NCBI GenBank assembly: GCA_013153765.1
Contig: JAADDT010000082.1
Coordinates: 1-16,234, forward strand
Reading direction: 5' to 3'
Length of the DNA: 16,234 nucleotides
Source: Aquificota bacterium
GTDB taxonomy: Bacteria; Aquificota; Aquificia; Aquificales; Hydrogenothermaceae
The position numbers and the translations under genes were made by a program. Positions 1 to 7,885 of this stretch are shown piece after piece (position 1 is the stretch's first letter; the number at the start of each line of letters is the position of its first letter). The notes under the pieces are model-generated. The model searched no databases, had not been told where the DNA came from, and saw only the letters and a program-made list of their open reading frames with translations.

Positions 1-823
1 TCTCCAGATGCCCGTAATCAAACGAGCCCATTGCGGCGTACTGGCTTATGGTTGAAGGTGAGATGAAAACATTCTGCATCACTATTTCCGCCTTTCTTAC
101 GAGGTTTTCCGGCAGTATTATCCAGCCGAGCCTGAAGCCGGGCATACAGAAATATTTGGAAAATCCGTTTATCACTATTGCGTCTTCGGAAAACTCAAGG
201 GCGGTATGCTCCTTTCCCTGATAAACGAGACCGTGGTATATTTCGTCCGAAATAAACCGTATTCCCCTTTCAACGCAGTGGTCTATCAGCCTTGACAGGC
301 TTTCCCCGTCGTAAAGGTTTCCAACCGGATTGGAAGGAGAGGACACGTGGACTGCCTTTATCCCTTCCCTTTCCTCCAGTGCTTCCGGCGTTATTTTGTA
401 GCCCGTTTCCTTTCCAGCAGGAATAAAAACAGGGTTAACGTCAAGCAGGTGTGCAAAGTTTTTGTAGCAGGGATAGGAAGGGTCAGGAAGAGCTATCCTG
501 TCCCCTGCATTGAGGATTATGGAGTACGCCACCAGAAAAGCCCCTGAAGTGCCTACGGTGATGGCTATTCTTGAGGGACTGACCTCCACCTTGTATTTTT
601 CGTAATAAAACTGTGCTATCCTTTCCCTTAAAGGCATGTAGCCTAAACTTTCCGTGTAGTGGTTCAGCCTGTCCTTCACCGCCTTTTCAGCCAGTTCCCA
701 GACGGCTGGAGGAGGCTGTAAGTCCGGCTCCCCTATCTCAAAGTGAACAGCATCAGGGTACTTTGACGCCTCCCTGACGATGTCCATCACTATAAAAGGC
801 TTTATCTTACTTATCCTGTCCAT
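1..823 (-). CDS. Class I PLP-dependent aminotransferase (3' part beyond window)
   Basis: Fold-type I aminotransferase, aspartate/alanine-aminotransferase-like, that moves an amino group between an amino acid and a 2-oxo acid using PLP. I translated 274 codons from the ATG at 823; the frame stays open to base 1, so the C-terminus (about 110 residues, including the substrate-carboxylate Arg) is missing. Visible signatures are FEIGEPD near the N-terminus, SPSNPVGN (Asn165), SDEIYHG (Asp193, Tyr196), the Schiff-base Lys223 in NGFSKYF and Arg231 in FRLGW. The start is one base after the thiO stop (TGAGATG), with GGGAAGG five bases upstream. It is the last visible gene of the leftward operon SDR-MBL-thiO-aminotransferase. 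The fold and class are certain. The substrate cannot be told from the sequence, and no biosynthetic partner is adjacent. Confidence 0.9.
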   Translation of the reverse strand, partial: MDRISKIKPFIVMDIVREASKYPDAVHFEIGEPDLQPPPAVWELAEKAVKDRLNHYTESLGYMPLRERIAQFYYEKYKVEVSPSRIAITVGTSGAFLVAYSIILNAGDRIALPDPSYPCYKNFAHLLDVNPVFIPAGKETGYKITPEALEEREGIKAVHVSSPSNPVGNLYDGESLSRLIDHCVERGIRFISDEIYHGLVYQGKEHTALEFSEDAIVINGFSKYFCMPGFRLGWIILPENLVRKAEIVMQNVFISPSTISQYAAMGSFDYGHLE

Positions 824-824
824 C

Positions 825-1916
825 TCAGCCTTCCCTGAACCTGAATACGGAAAACTGCTCCAGATACCTGTCCGTTATGCCCTTGTCTATAAGCTGGGAA
901 ATCAGCTTTGCCGTGATGGGAGCAAGGAGTATGCCGTTCCTGTAGTGTCCTGTAGCCACGAAAAGGCTTTCCACCTGCGTTTTTCCCAGTATCGGCAGAA
1001 GGTCGTCCGTTGCAGGTCTGTAGCCGTACCAAGTTTCAAGCAGGTTCTTTTCCACCAGATAAGGTAGCGTATCCCTCAAGCCGGTAAACAGCTGGAGAAT
1101 ACCTTTTACCGTGTTCCCTTCCGCAAAGCCAACCTTTTCCTCCGTAGCCCCCACAACTATACGCTTCCTGTCCTTTTTAGGTATGAGGTAAACCTTTGAG
1201 CCGAAGAATACCGTGTCCATGTCCTTTGGTTTTGAGCTTATTGCGGCCATCTCCCCTTTTATGGGAAAAACCGGCAGGTTTATAAACTCACTACTCCACG
1301 CTCCAGCAGTTATTATGCAGAAATCACCTTCAACCAAACCTGTAGCCGTCCTTACGCCTTTAAACTTACCGCCGTTTACCACCACTTTTTTTACAGGGTT
1401 AAACTCAACAAGCTCTATTCCCCTGTATCTGGCGTACCTTTCCAGTGCCAGCATAAGGAGGCGGTTGTCCACCTGCCCGTCGTCAGGGTAAAAAACGCCT
1501 CCCCTTATCTCCCTGCCGATGGACGGATACCTGCCTTCAAGGGTTTCCCTGTCTATCCAGTTTCCGGAAAGTCCCATACTTTTGTAAGTTTCCAGCTTCC
1601 GCTTCAGCTCCTCCTCCTCTTCCTCCGAGTATGCGGGACAGAATATTCCGCTTTTCCAGTATCCGACGGACATGTCCGTTTCCCTTTCAAGCTCCTCTAC
1701 GAAGGACGGGTACATCTGACGGCTTTCAAGACAGAAATCCAGAAAAACTCCCGGCTCAAGACCTTCCGACTGTGGTGCAAGCATTCCGCCTGCCGCCCAA
1801 GAAGAGCCTCTCCCTACTCTCTGCCTGTCTATTACCGTTATAGTGTAGCCTGCCTTTTGCAACTCCCTTGCTATTGACAGTCCTATTATTCCACCGCCTA
1901 TAATTATCCCTTTCAT
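825..1916 (-). CDS. thiO: Glycine oxidase ThiO (FAD-dependent)
   Basis: ThiO oxidises glycine to iminoglycine (dehydroglycine) with O2, feeding thiazole synthesis for thiamine. The 363 residues match the usual 350-380 for the family. The N-terminus has the FAD dinucleotide-binding motif GGGIIG (residues 7-12), followed by Asp30 as the likely ribose-binding acid. The segment around residues 43-52 (SSWAAGGMLAP) and the C-terminal ATGHYRNGILLAP are characteristic of ThiO rather than of other DAO-family oxidases such as sarcosine or D-amino-acid oxidase. The ATG at 1916 has GGGAGAAAGG just upstream and lies 13 bases after the MBL gene. No thiS, thiG or thiE is in the window, so the thiamine role rests on family resemblance. 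A related amine oxidase remains possible. Confidence 0.85.
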   Translation of the reverse strand: MKGIIIGGGIIGLSIARELQKAGYTITVIDRQRVGRGSSWAAGGMLAPQSEGLEPGVFLDFCLESRQMYPSFVEELERETDMSVGYWKSGIFCPAYSEEEEEELKRKLETYKSMGLSGNWIDRETLEGRYPSIGREIRGGVFYPDDGQVDNRLLMLALERYARYRGIELVEFNPVKKVVVNGGKFKGVRTATGLVEGDFCIITAGAWSSEFINLPVFPIKGEMAAISSKPKDMDTVFFGSKVYLIPKKDRKRIVVGATEEKVGFAEGNTVKGILQLFTGLRDTLPYLVEKNLLETWYGYRPATDDLLPILGKTQVESLFVATGHYRNGILLAPITAKLISQLIDKGITDRYLEQFSVFRFREG

Positions 1917-1928
1917 ACCTTTCTCCCG

Positions 1929-2705
1929 TTAGAAAGTGATTTTCATACCGTCGTAAGCGGACGCCACTGGGATACCTGTTTTTCTGCTTAATCTGGCTGA
2001 AATCTTTTCAGGGTCAGCCCTTAACATAGGGACGCTGAAGTGCGTTATTACCGCCCTTTTAGGTTTATACCTTAATACCATCTTTTCCACGTCCGGCACG
2101 GTAAGGTGGTAAGTGTTTTCCCCGTTTTCAATAGCTTTAGGAAAGGTGGTGTTGAATATCATAAGGTCAGCGTTCTCCGAGTATCCCTCAAGCATACCTT
2201 CGTAAAACCGTCCGCAGGGAACGTAAACCACCTTTTTTCCACCGCCGTGGAACTCAAGACCGTAAGTTTCAGCCCCTTTGTGTATGTGTTTTACCGTAGC
2301 CTTCACAGTCAGGTCTTTGTAAGAAAGCAGTGTCCCTTCCTTTACCACTGCTATTTTTTTTATACCTTTCCTTAAATACTTAAGGAGTATAGGCTCCTCA
2401 CCTTCCACCACGTCTTGTGGACAGACAAGCAGGTCTAAAGGCTTTTTGGTACTTTCGGAGGCTGACTCAACCACCGCGTTAAGATCACTGCTGTGGTCTA
2501 AATGTCTATGGGACACGACCAGCAGGTCAATGTCCTTTGTGTCAAAGCCCCTTTCAAAAATCCTTACCAGACTGCCCGGTCCCGGGTCTATAAGCAGGTT
2601 TATCCCTTCTATGTTTAGCCACATTCCGCCCGAATGCCTCATCTGGCGGAAAACCACAACTCTTCCCCCGCCTGTGCCGAGGAAAGTAATGCTGTTTTTC
2701 AGCAA
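1929..2705 (-). CDS. Metallo-beta-lactamase-fold hydrolase with Cys at the bridging-ligand position
   Basis: Soluble 258-residue MBL-superfamily hydrolase of the RNase Z-like/cyclic phosphodiesterase type; the substrate is unknown. Visible metal ligands are HRHLDH (His66, His68, Asp70, His71), His140 or His142 in VKHIHK, and His222 in ITHFS. Motif 4, normally an Asp in a YVPDT-like context, reads YVPCG, so Cys164 replaces the usual bridging aspartate. HLTVPD at 200-205 matches the conserved turn of the RNase Z-like branch. The start is TTG at 2705, placed 9 bases after GGAGG. It overlaps the end of the SDR gene by 7 bases, which suggests translational coupling. It sits between an SDR and thiO without clear functional logic. 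The family is certain, the function is not. Confidence 0.85.
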   Translation of the reverse strand: MLKNSITFLGTGGGRVVVFRQMRHSGGMWLNIEGINLLIDPGPGSLVRIFERGFDTKDIDLLVVSHRHLDHSSDLNAVVESASESTKKPLDLLVCPQDVVEGEEPILLKYLRKGIKKIAVVKEGTLLSYKDLTVKATVKHIHKGAETYGLEFHGGGKKVVYVPCGRFYEGMLEGYSENADLMIFNTTFPKAIENGENTYHLTVPDVEKMVLRYKPKRAVITHFSVPMLRADPEKISARLSRKTGIPVASAYDGMKITF

Positions 2706-3430
2706 ATCAGCCTGCCTCCTTCAACGGGAATGAAAGCCCCTGTTGTAAATTCTGTCTCTATTAAATATTTTACCGCCTTGTAAACCTCCTCCTCACCTGC
2801 CCACCTTTTAAGCACGGTTTTTTTCAAAGGTTTTTCCCTGTCCTCAAGCCCTTCAGCAGGGATTATCGGTCCCGGAAGGACTGCGTTTACCAGAACATAC
2901 GGAGCAAGCTCCTTGGCTAAAGCCCTCGTAAGCGTCAGCATAGCCCCCTTTGACACGGAGTATGGCGTGTAATCCCTGTAAGGTCTTAAACCGCTGTAAT
3001 CGGCTATGTTAATTATTCTGCCGGCTTTTTTTTCAACCATTTTCTTCCCCAGTATCCGGGAAAGTATGAAGGGAGCTTTCACGTGGACTGCGTAAAACCT
3101 GTCCATCTCCCTAACGTCCGACTGGAAAAAGTCCGTCCGGTAGTATATGGAAGCGTTGTTTATAAGCACGTCCACACCGCCGAGCCTGTCAATAACCGTG
3201 TGAGCCATCTCCTCAACTTCCCTTTCCTTCTCAAGGTCAGCCCGAACGAGGAATACGCTAACGCCCTTCTTCCTCAACTCGTCAGCCAGAGCTTCAGCCT
3301 GCGAAACGGAAGAAAGGTAGTGTATCACAAGGTCAGCCCCCTCTTCCGCCAGCCTTCTTGCTATGTGTTTTCCTATCCTTCTTGCCCCGCCGGTGATTAA
3401 CACCTTTTTACCTTTCAACTCCATAAACAC
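2699..3430 (-). CDS. Short-chain dehydrogenase/reductase, pteridine-reductase (FolM/PTR1)-like
   Basis: NADPH-type SDR of 243 residues. The Rossmann motif is TGGARRIG (13-20), with the paired Arg and the HYLSS segment (37-41) expected of NADPH binders, then NNAS (91-94) and the catalytic YSVSK (Tyr157, Lys161). Thirteen residues before Tyr157, where most SDRs carry the catalytic Ser, there is Asp144 (NIADYSG). An Asp at this place is known in PTR1 and FolM, which reduce dihydropterins. I therefore favour a dihydropterin or dihydrofolate reductase role over FabG, but this is inference. The GTG start at 3430 has AGGA six bases upstream; an ATG two codons later (3424) is the alternative. It is the first gene of the leftward four-gene operon. 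Confidence 0.8.
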   Translation of the reverse strand: MFMELKGKKVLITGGARRIGKHIARRLAEEGADLVIHYLSSVSQAEALADELRKKGVSVFLVRADLEKEREVEEMAHTVIDRLGGVDVLINNASIYYRTDFFQSDVREMDRFYAVHVKAPFILSRILGKKMVEKKAGRIINIADYSGLRPYRDYTPYSVSKGAMLTLTRALAKELAPYVLVNAVLPGPIIPAEGLEDREKPLKKTVLKRWAGEEEVYKAVKYLIETEFTTGAFIPVEGGRLIC

Positions 3431-3505
3431 ATTTTATCCTAAATTTTTGCTATATAATTAAGTTTGAATTTCTAACTTTTGCAAACAAGGAAGGGAAAGG
3501 GAGAG
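3431..3505. promoter_or_regulatory. Divergent promoter region between the SDR operon and the AAA ATPase gene
   Basis: This is the AT-rich spacer between two divergent genes. For the rightward ATPase gene there is a TGC-TATATA extended -10 at 3448-3456, overlapping a perfect TATAAT at 3453-3458; no good -35 precedes it. For the leftward SDR operon the self-complementary TATATA at 3451-3456 could also act as a -10, and AGGA at 3437-3440 (minus strand) is the ribosome site for the GTG at 3430. The right end carries GGGAGAG in front of the ATG at 3506. Exact start points are not supported by the sequence alone. Confidence 0.45.
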
Positions 3506-4753
3506 ATGGGAAACAGCTTTATAGAGTTTTTCGGCTTCAGGGACAATCCTTTTAACATCACGCCTGACGTTGACTTCTTTTTTACCTCCTCAGTACATCA
3601 GGAAGCCCTTTCCTCACTTGAGTACCTGCTGGAGACGGAGGAAGGGTTTGCGGTAATAATAGGCGAGCCGGGAACGGGAAAAACCATAACCATAAGGAAG
3701 TTTTTAAGCCAACTGCCACAAAACGTTGAGTACGCATACATACTGTTTCCCAACCTGTCCCCTGAAGAGATGTTCAAGGCAATACTGGAGGACTTTGGCA
3801 TAGACATACCGGAAAACGCTTCAAAAAACAGGCTTTTTAGCCTTTTAAGGGATTTTCTGGTGGAAAAGAAGAAGGAAGGTAAAAAGGTGCTGGTTATCGT
3901 TGACGAGGCACAGAACCTTCCCGTTGAAACGCTTGAGGAGTTAAGGCTTCTGTCCAATCTGGAGACGGACAAGGAAAAGCTCATACAGATAATACTACTG
4001 GGACAGCCTGAGCTTGAAAGGAAGCTGAACCTTCCCCAGTTAAGACAGCTGAAGCAGAGGATAACGGTGGTAAACCACCTGAACAACTTAAGCAAAGAGG
4101 AGGTGGAGGATTACATAAACTACCGCCTTGCAAAGGCTGGAAACTCAAGCATCAGAATATCCCCAAAGGCTTACGACACGGTTTTCAGGTATTCTGGAGG
4201 GAACTTAAGGCTGATAAACCAACTTATGGAAAGAGCTTTAATGTCCGCATTCATAAAAAACAAACACAGCATAGACAGGCAGGAGGTTGAGGAGGCGGCT
4301 GTAAGTCTGGGATTTGAAAGCCCAAAAACCTCAAGGTGGAAACTGCTTACCGCCGGAATTTTACTGCTTGCAGTAAGTCTGGGAGCAGGTCTTTACTACC
4401 TTTACCTACAGCTTTACGGCGGAGGGAAAACGGCTGAAACGACGGAAAAGGCGGTGGTGAAGCAGGAGGAAAAAGAGGTTAAGGTTGAAACCGCCCCACC
4501 GCCTCCCCCACCTGAAGAGGAAGAGGAGGAGGTTAACACCGGAACGGTTGCGGTGGAGAGGCTGAACATGAGGGAAAAGCCCTCAACGGACAGCAGGGTT
4601 CTTAAAGTGCTTAAAAAGGGAGATAAGGTGGAAATAATCGGTCAGGAAGGTAAGTGGTTGAAGGTAAAACAGGGAGAGGTTGAAGGCTGGGTTGACGGCA
4701 GGTTCATAAAGCAGGAAACTCAGGAAAAGCCTTTAAAAAGGTCTTCTGCGTGA
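3506..4753 (+). CDS. ExeA/GspA-like AAA ATPase with membrane segment and C-terminal SH3b domain
   Basis: A 415-residue membrane-anchored ATPase. The N-terminal part, starting FIEFFGFRDNPFNITPD, is the ExeA/MshM/TniB-like AAA module. It has Walker A GEPGTGKT (53-60), Walker B VIVDEAQN (130-137), sensor-1 Asn151 and LLGQPEL (164-170). One hydrophobic helix follows at about 281-300, then a charged linker with six Pro and six Glu (331-342), then a bacterial SH3 domain (about 344-402, with VERLNMREKPS and GWVDGRF). In known ExeA/GspA the C-terminal domain binds peptidoglycan; an SH3b domain could do the same here. I chose the ATG at 3506 (GGGAGAG upstream, family-typical N-terminus) over a TTG nine codons earlier. 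It stands alone on its strand with no secretion or pilus gene beside it, so the assembly it serves is unknown. Confidence 0.85.
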   Translation: MGNSFIEFFGFRDNPFNITPDVDFFFTSSVHQEALSSLEYLLETEEGFAVIIGEPGTGKTITIRKFLSQLPQNVEYAYILFPNLSPEEMFKAILEDFGIDIPENASKNRLFSLLRDFLVEKKKEGKKVLVIVDEAQNLPVETLEELRLLSNLETDKEKLIQIILLGQPELERKLNLPQLRQLKQRITVVNHLNNLSKEEVEDYINYRLAKAGNSSIRISPKAYDTVFRYSGGNLRLINQLMERALMSAFIKNKHSIDRQEVEEAAVSLGFESPKTSRWKLLTAGILLLAVSLGAGLYYLYLQLYGGGKTAETTEKAVVKQEEKEVKVETAPPPPPPEEEEEEVNTGTVAVERLNMREKPSTDSRVLKVLKKGDKVEIIGQEGKWLKVKQGEVEGWVDGRFIKQETQEKPLKRSSA

Positions 4754-5559
4754 AAGGAGCTTCTGACCAGCGTACCGCTGAAAACCTTTTTAAAGCCCAG
4801 AGAGTATCCTGTCCTTTCTATCTCCTTAAACTCTTCAAGCGTGTAGTACTTTTTTACCGGATAGTGGTTTTTTGAAGGCTGTAGATACTGGCCTGCGGTA
4901 AAGATTTCACAGCCGACGCTTACAAGGTCTTCCATTACGCCCACCACCTCTTCCATACTTTCCCCCATACCTACCATAATACCGGACTTGGAGGTTATTT
5001 CCCTATCTATCTCCTTTATCCACTTTATAACCTGTAAGGAACGGTTATAATCCCCCCTGTGCCTTACCACCGGAAAAAGGGAAGGGACGGTCTCTATGTT
5101 GTGGTTTATAACGTCAGGTCTTGCCTCCGCCACCGTTTCAACCGCTTTCCTGTCCCCTAAAAAGTCCGGTATCAGAACCTCAACCTTACAGGAAGGGTTT
5201 TCCCTTTTTACCGCTTCCACAACAGCCTTAAAGTGCGATGCCCCGCCGTCAGGCAGGTCGTCCCTGTTTACAGAGGTGATTACCGCATACTCCAGACCAA
5301 GGAGTTTTACAGCCTGTCCTATACGGTAAGGCTCTTCAGGGTCAGGAGGGAGAGGTCTGTCGTGTGATACGTTGCAGTAAGAACAGTTCCTCGTACACCT
5401 GTCCCCCAGTATCATAAACGTGGCTGTTTTTCTACCGAAACAGTCCCCTATGTTTGGACAGGAAGCCTCCTCACATACGGTATGTAGCTTCAGTTTACGG
5501 AGAACTCCCTTTATCCTTCCAACCTCTTCCGAAAGGACGCTTTTTACCTTCGGCTTCAA
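4720..5559 (-). CDS. lipA: Lipoyl synthase (radical SAM)
   Basis: LipA inserts two sulfurs into protein-bound octanoyl groups to make lipoyl cofactors, for example on glycine-cleavage H protein or 2-oxoacid dehydrogenases. The 279 residues carry both iron-sulfur motifs: Cys29, Cys34 and Cys40 for the auxiliary cluster and CTRNCSYC (Cys55, Cys59, Cys62) for the radical SAM cluster. RSSFHA (266-271) holds the serine ligand of the auxiliary cluster. The start is a TTG immediately after the TAA of the HAD gene, with GGGAAGG five bases upstream. No other start codon precedes the conserved region, and the N-terminus is short for LipA. It is the last gene of the eight-gene leftward operon. Its 3' end overlaps the convergent ATPase gene by 34 bases. 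No lipB or lplA is visible. Confidence 0.96.
   Translation of the reverse strand: MKPKVKSVLSEEVGRIKGVLRKLKLHTVCEEASCPNIGDCFGRKTATFMILGDRCTRNCSYCNVSHDRPLPPDPEEPYRIGQAVKLLGLEYAVITSVNRDDLPDGGASHFKAVVEAVKRENPSCKVEVLIPDFLGDRKAVETVAEARPDVINHNIETVPSLFPVVRHRGDYNRSLQVIKWIKEIDREITSKSGIMVGMGESMEEVVGVMEDLVSVGCEIFTAGQYLQPSKNHYPVKKYYTLEEFKEIERTGYSLGFKKVFSGTLVRSSFHAEDLFKGFS
4731..4795. repeat. 11-base inverted repeat with nested hairpin at the convergent ATPase/lipA junction
   Basis: The left arm CTTTAAAAAGG (4731-4741) and right arm CCTTTTTAAAG (4785-4795) are exact reverse complements separated by 43 bases. Inside them lies a small perfect hairpin, CAGCG-TAC-CGCTG (4768-4780), followed six bases later by five T on the plus strand. 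The structure spans the ATPase stop codon and the last codons of lipA. It could end transcription for either gene, since there is no free intergenic space here. The arms also encode LipA residues (GFKK and LFKG), so chance is possible. Confidence 0.3.
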
Positions 5560-6264
5560 TTAAACCTTCCCGTCCAGTCTGCTTATAATCTGGCTGAATG
5601 AGTTTATGACAAAGTCCGGAGATGCCTGAAGGGACTTTTCCCTGTCCCCAAAGCCGAAAAGCACCAGCCCCGTTTTTACTCCCGCCGACTTTCCAGCTCC
5701 GACGTCAGCCTCACTGTCCCCTATCATCACGGTCCTTTCCCTGTCAAGACCTAACCTTTCAACCGCATACACTACCGGATAAGGGTGTGGCTTTTTGTAC
5801 GGCGTTGTGTCCCCGCCAACAAGCAGGTCTATCGTATCCAGAATGCCGAGTTTTTTCAGGATACGGCGGGATATGTCTTCATACTTGTTAGTTATTACAG
5901 CCACCTTTTTGTCCTTTTTTTTCAGTATCTCAAGCATCTCACGGACGTAAGGGTAAAGGTAAGTGTAGCAGGCAGGGTTTGAGAAGTAGTACTCCCTGAA
6001 CAGCTCTACAGCCCTGTCAACCAGTTCTTCGTCTTCAGTGCCGAGTACACCTTCCATAAGCCTTCTTCCGCCGTATCCCACGTGCTTTATGATTTTGCTT
6101 AAAGGAACAGTAGCTTTCCCCAGTTTCATAAGAGCGTAGTTTACCGCAACGCCTATGTCCTTTGCCGAGTTTATCAGGGTGCCGTCAAGATCAAAAAGGA
6201 AGCCTTCGTAAAGGCTTATTTCAGCTGGAACTCCTGATATTTCTTTATCACTTCGTCTATCCAT
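5560..6264 (-). CDS. HAD-superfamily phosphatase, phosphoglycolate phosphatase-like
   Basis: A 234-residue Gph-type HAD hydrolase, probably a phosphoglycolate or similar small-metabolite phosphatase. It shows motif I DLDGTL (nucleophile Asp25, general acid Asp27), motif II in AVITNKY (Thr125), motif III Lys in KKPHPYP (about 158) and motif IV IGDSEAD (Asp183, Asp187). The alpha-helical cap lies between motifs I and II. The ATG at 6264 gives a 49-base overlap with the FtsB-like gene and has a weak ribosome site. There is an AGGAGTT at 6237-6231 in front of an in-frame ATA, which would give a more typical short N-terminus, but ATA starts are rare, so I keep the ATG. lipA follows with no gap. 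The exact substrate is not fixed by the sequence. Confidence 0.85.
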   Translation of the reverse strand: MDRRSDKEISGVPAEISLYEGFLFDLDGTLINSAKDIGVAVNYALMKLGKATVPLSKIIKHVGYGGRRLMEGVLGTEDEELVDRAVELFREYYFSNPACYTYLYPYVREMLEILKKKDKKVAVITNKYEDISRRILKKLGILDTIDLLVGGDTTPYKKPHPYPVVYAVERLGLDRERTVMIGDSEADVGAGKSAGVKTGLVLFGFGDREKSLQASPDFVINSFSQIISRLDGKV

Positions 6265-6566
6265 CTTTTCTCTTTTTTAGGTACTATTCTGTCCCCGTCT
6301 ATGATTATGTAAATCTCCTCCCCTTCCTTAACCAGTCCAAGGTCTTCCCTTGCCTTTTTTTCTATGAAAAACATGTCCTTTTTCAGGTAGTTTATCATCT
6401 GCTCCAGCCTTTTGTTTTCCATGTCAAGGCGGGACACTTCGTACTGGAGGGTTTTCCTGTAGTTTTCCCTTTTTATCAGCTTGAATACGTTTTTCTCACC
6501 GAACAGCAAAACGTAAGCAAAATAAACCGCAAAAAGGAAAAGGAAAATAAGGAGGACAAGGTCCAT
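6216..6566 (-). CDS. FtsB/DivIC-like septum formation initiator
   Basis: A small bitopic division protein of 116 residues. It has a short N-terminus, one membrane helix (DLVLLIFLFLFAVYFAYVLLF) and a coiled coil with regular hydrophobic spacing around KTLQYEVSRLDMENKRLEQM. It ends in the FtsB/DivIC family signature EKKAREDLGLVKEGE. FtsB/DivIC forms the FtsQLB complex at the division site. I use the ATG at 6566, 19 bases after the enolase stop with AAAGG upstream. An ATG at 6632 would add 22 residues and overlap eno by 47 bases, which is less likely. The eno-ftsB order is conserved in many proteobacteria, supporting the call. FtsB and DivIC cannot be separated by sequence at this level. Confidence 0.82.
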   Translation of the reverse strand: MDLVLLIFLFLFAVYFAYVLLFGEKNVFKLIKRENYRKTLQYEVSRLDMENKRLEQMINYLKKDMFFIEKKAREDLGLVKEGEEIYIIIDGDRIVPKKEKRWIDEVIKKYQEFQLK

Positions 6567-6585
6567 CCCAAAGTACCTTTTTGCC

Positions 6586-7875
<1,290 letters not shown>

Positions 7876-7885
7876 CTAACCTCCT

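Noticed and set aside
3479..3505. Upstream TTG start for the AAA ATPase gene
   Set aside because: It would add nine Lys/Gly-rich residues that are really the purine-rich ribosome site; the ATG at 3506 starts the family-typical N-terminus.
3598..4095. Open frame of 165 codons on the minus strand opposite the AAA ATPase gene
   Set aside because: Ser/Phe-rich shadow of the ATPase domain, whose Walker motifs are certain on the plus strand.
3506..4753. AAA ATPase as a TniB-type transposition ATPase marking a Tn7-like element
   Set aside because: The protein has a membrane helix and SH3b domain, and there is no transposase, TniQ, terminal repeat or target duplication nearby.
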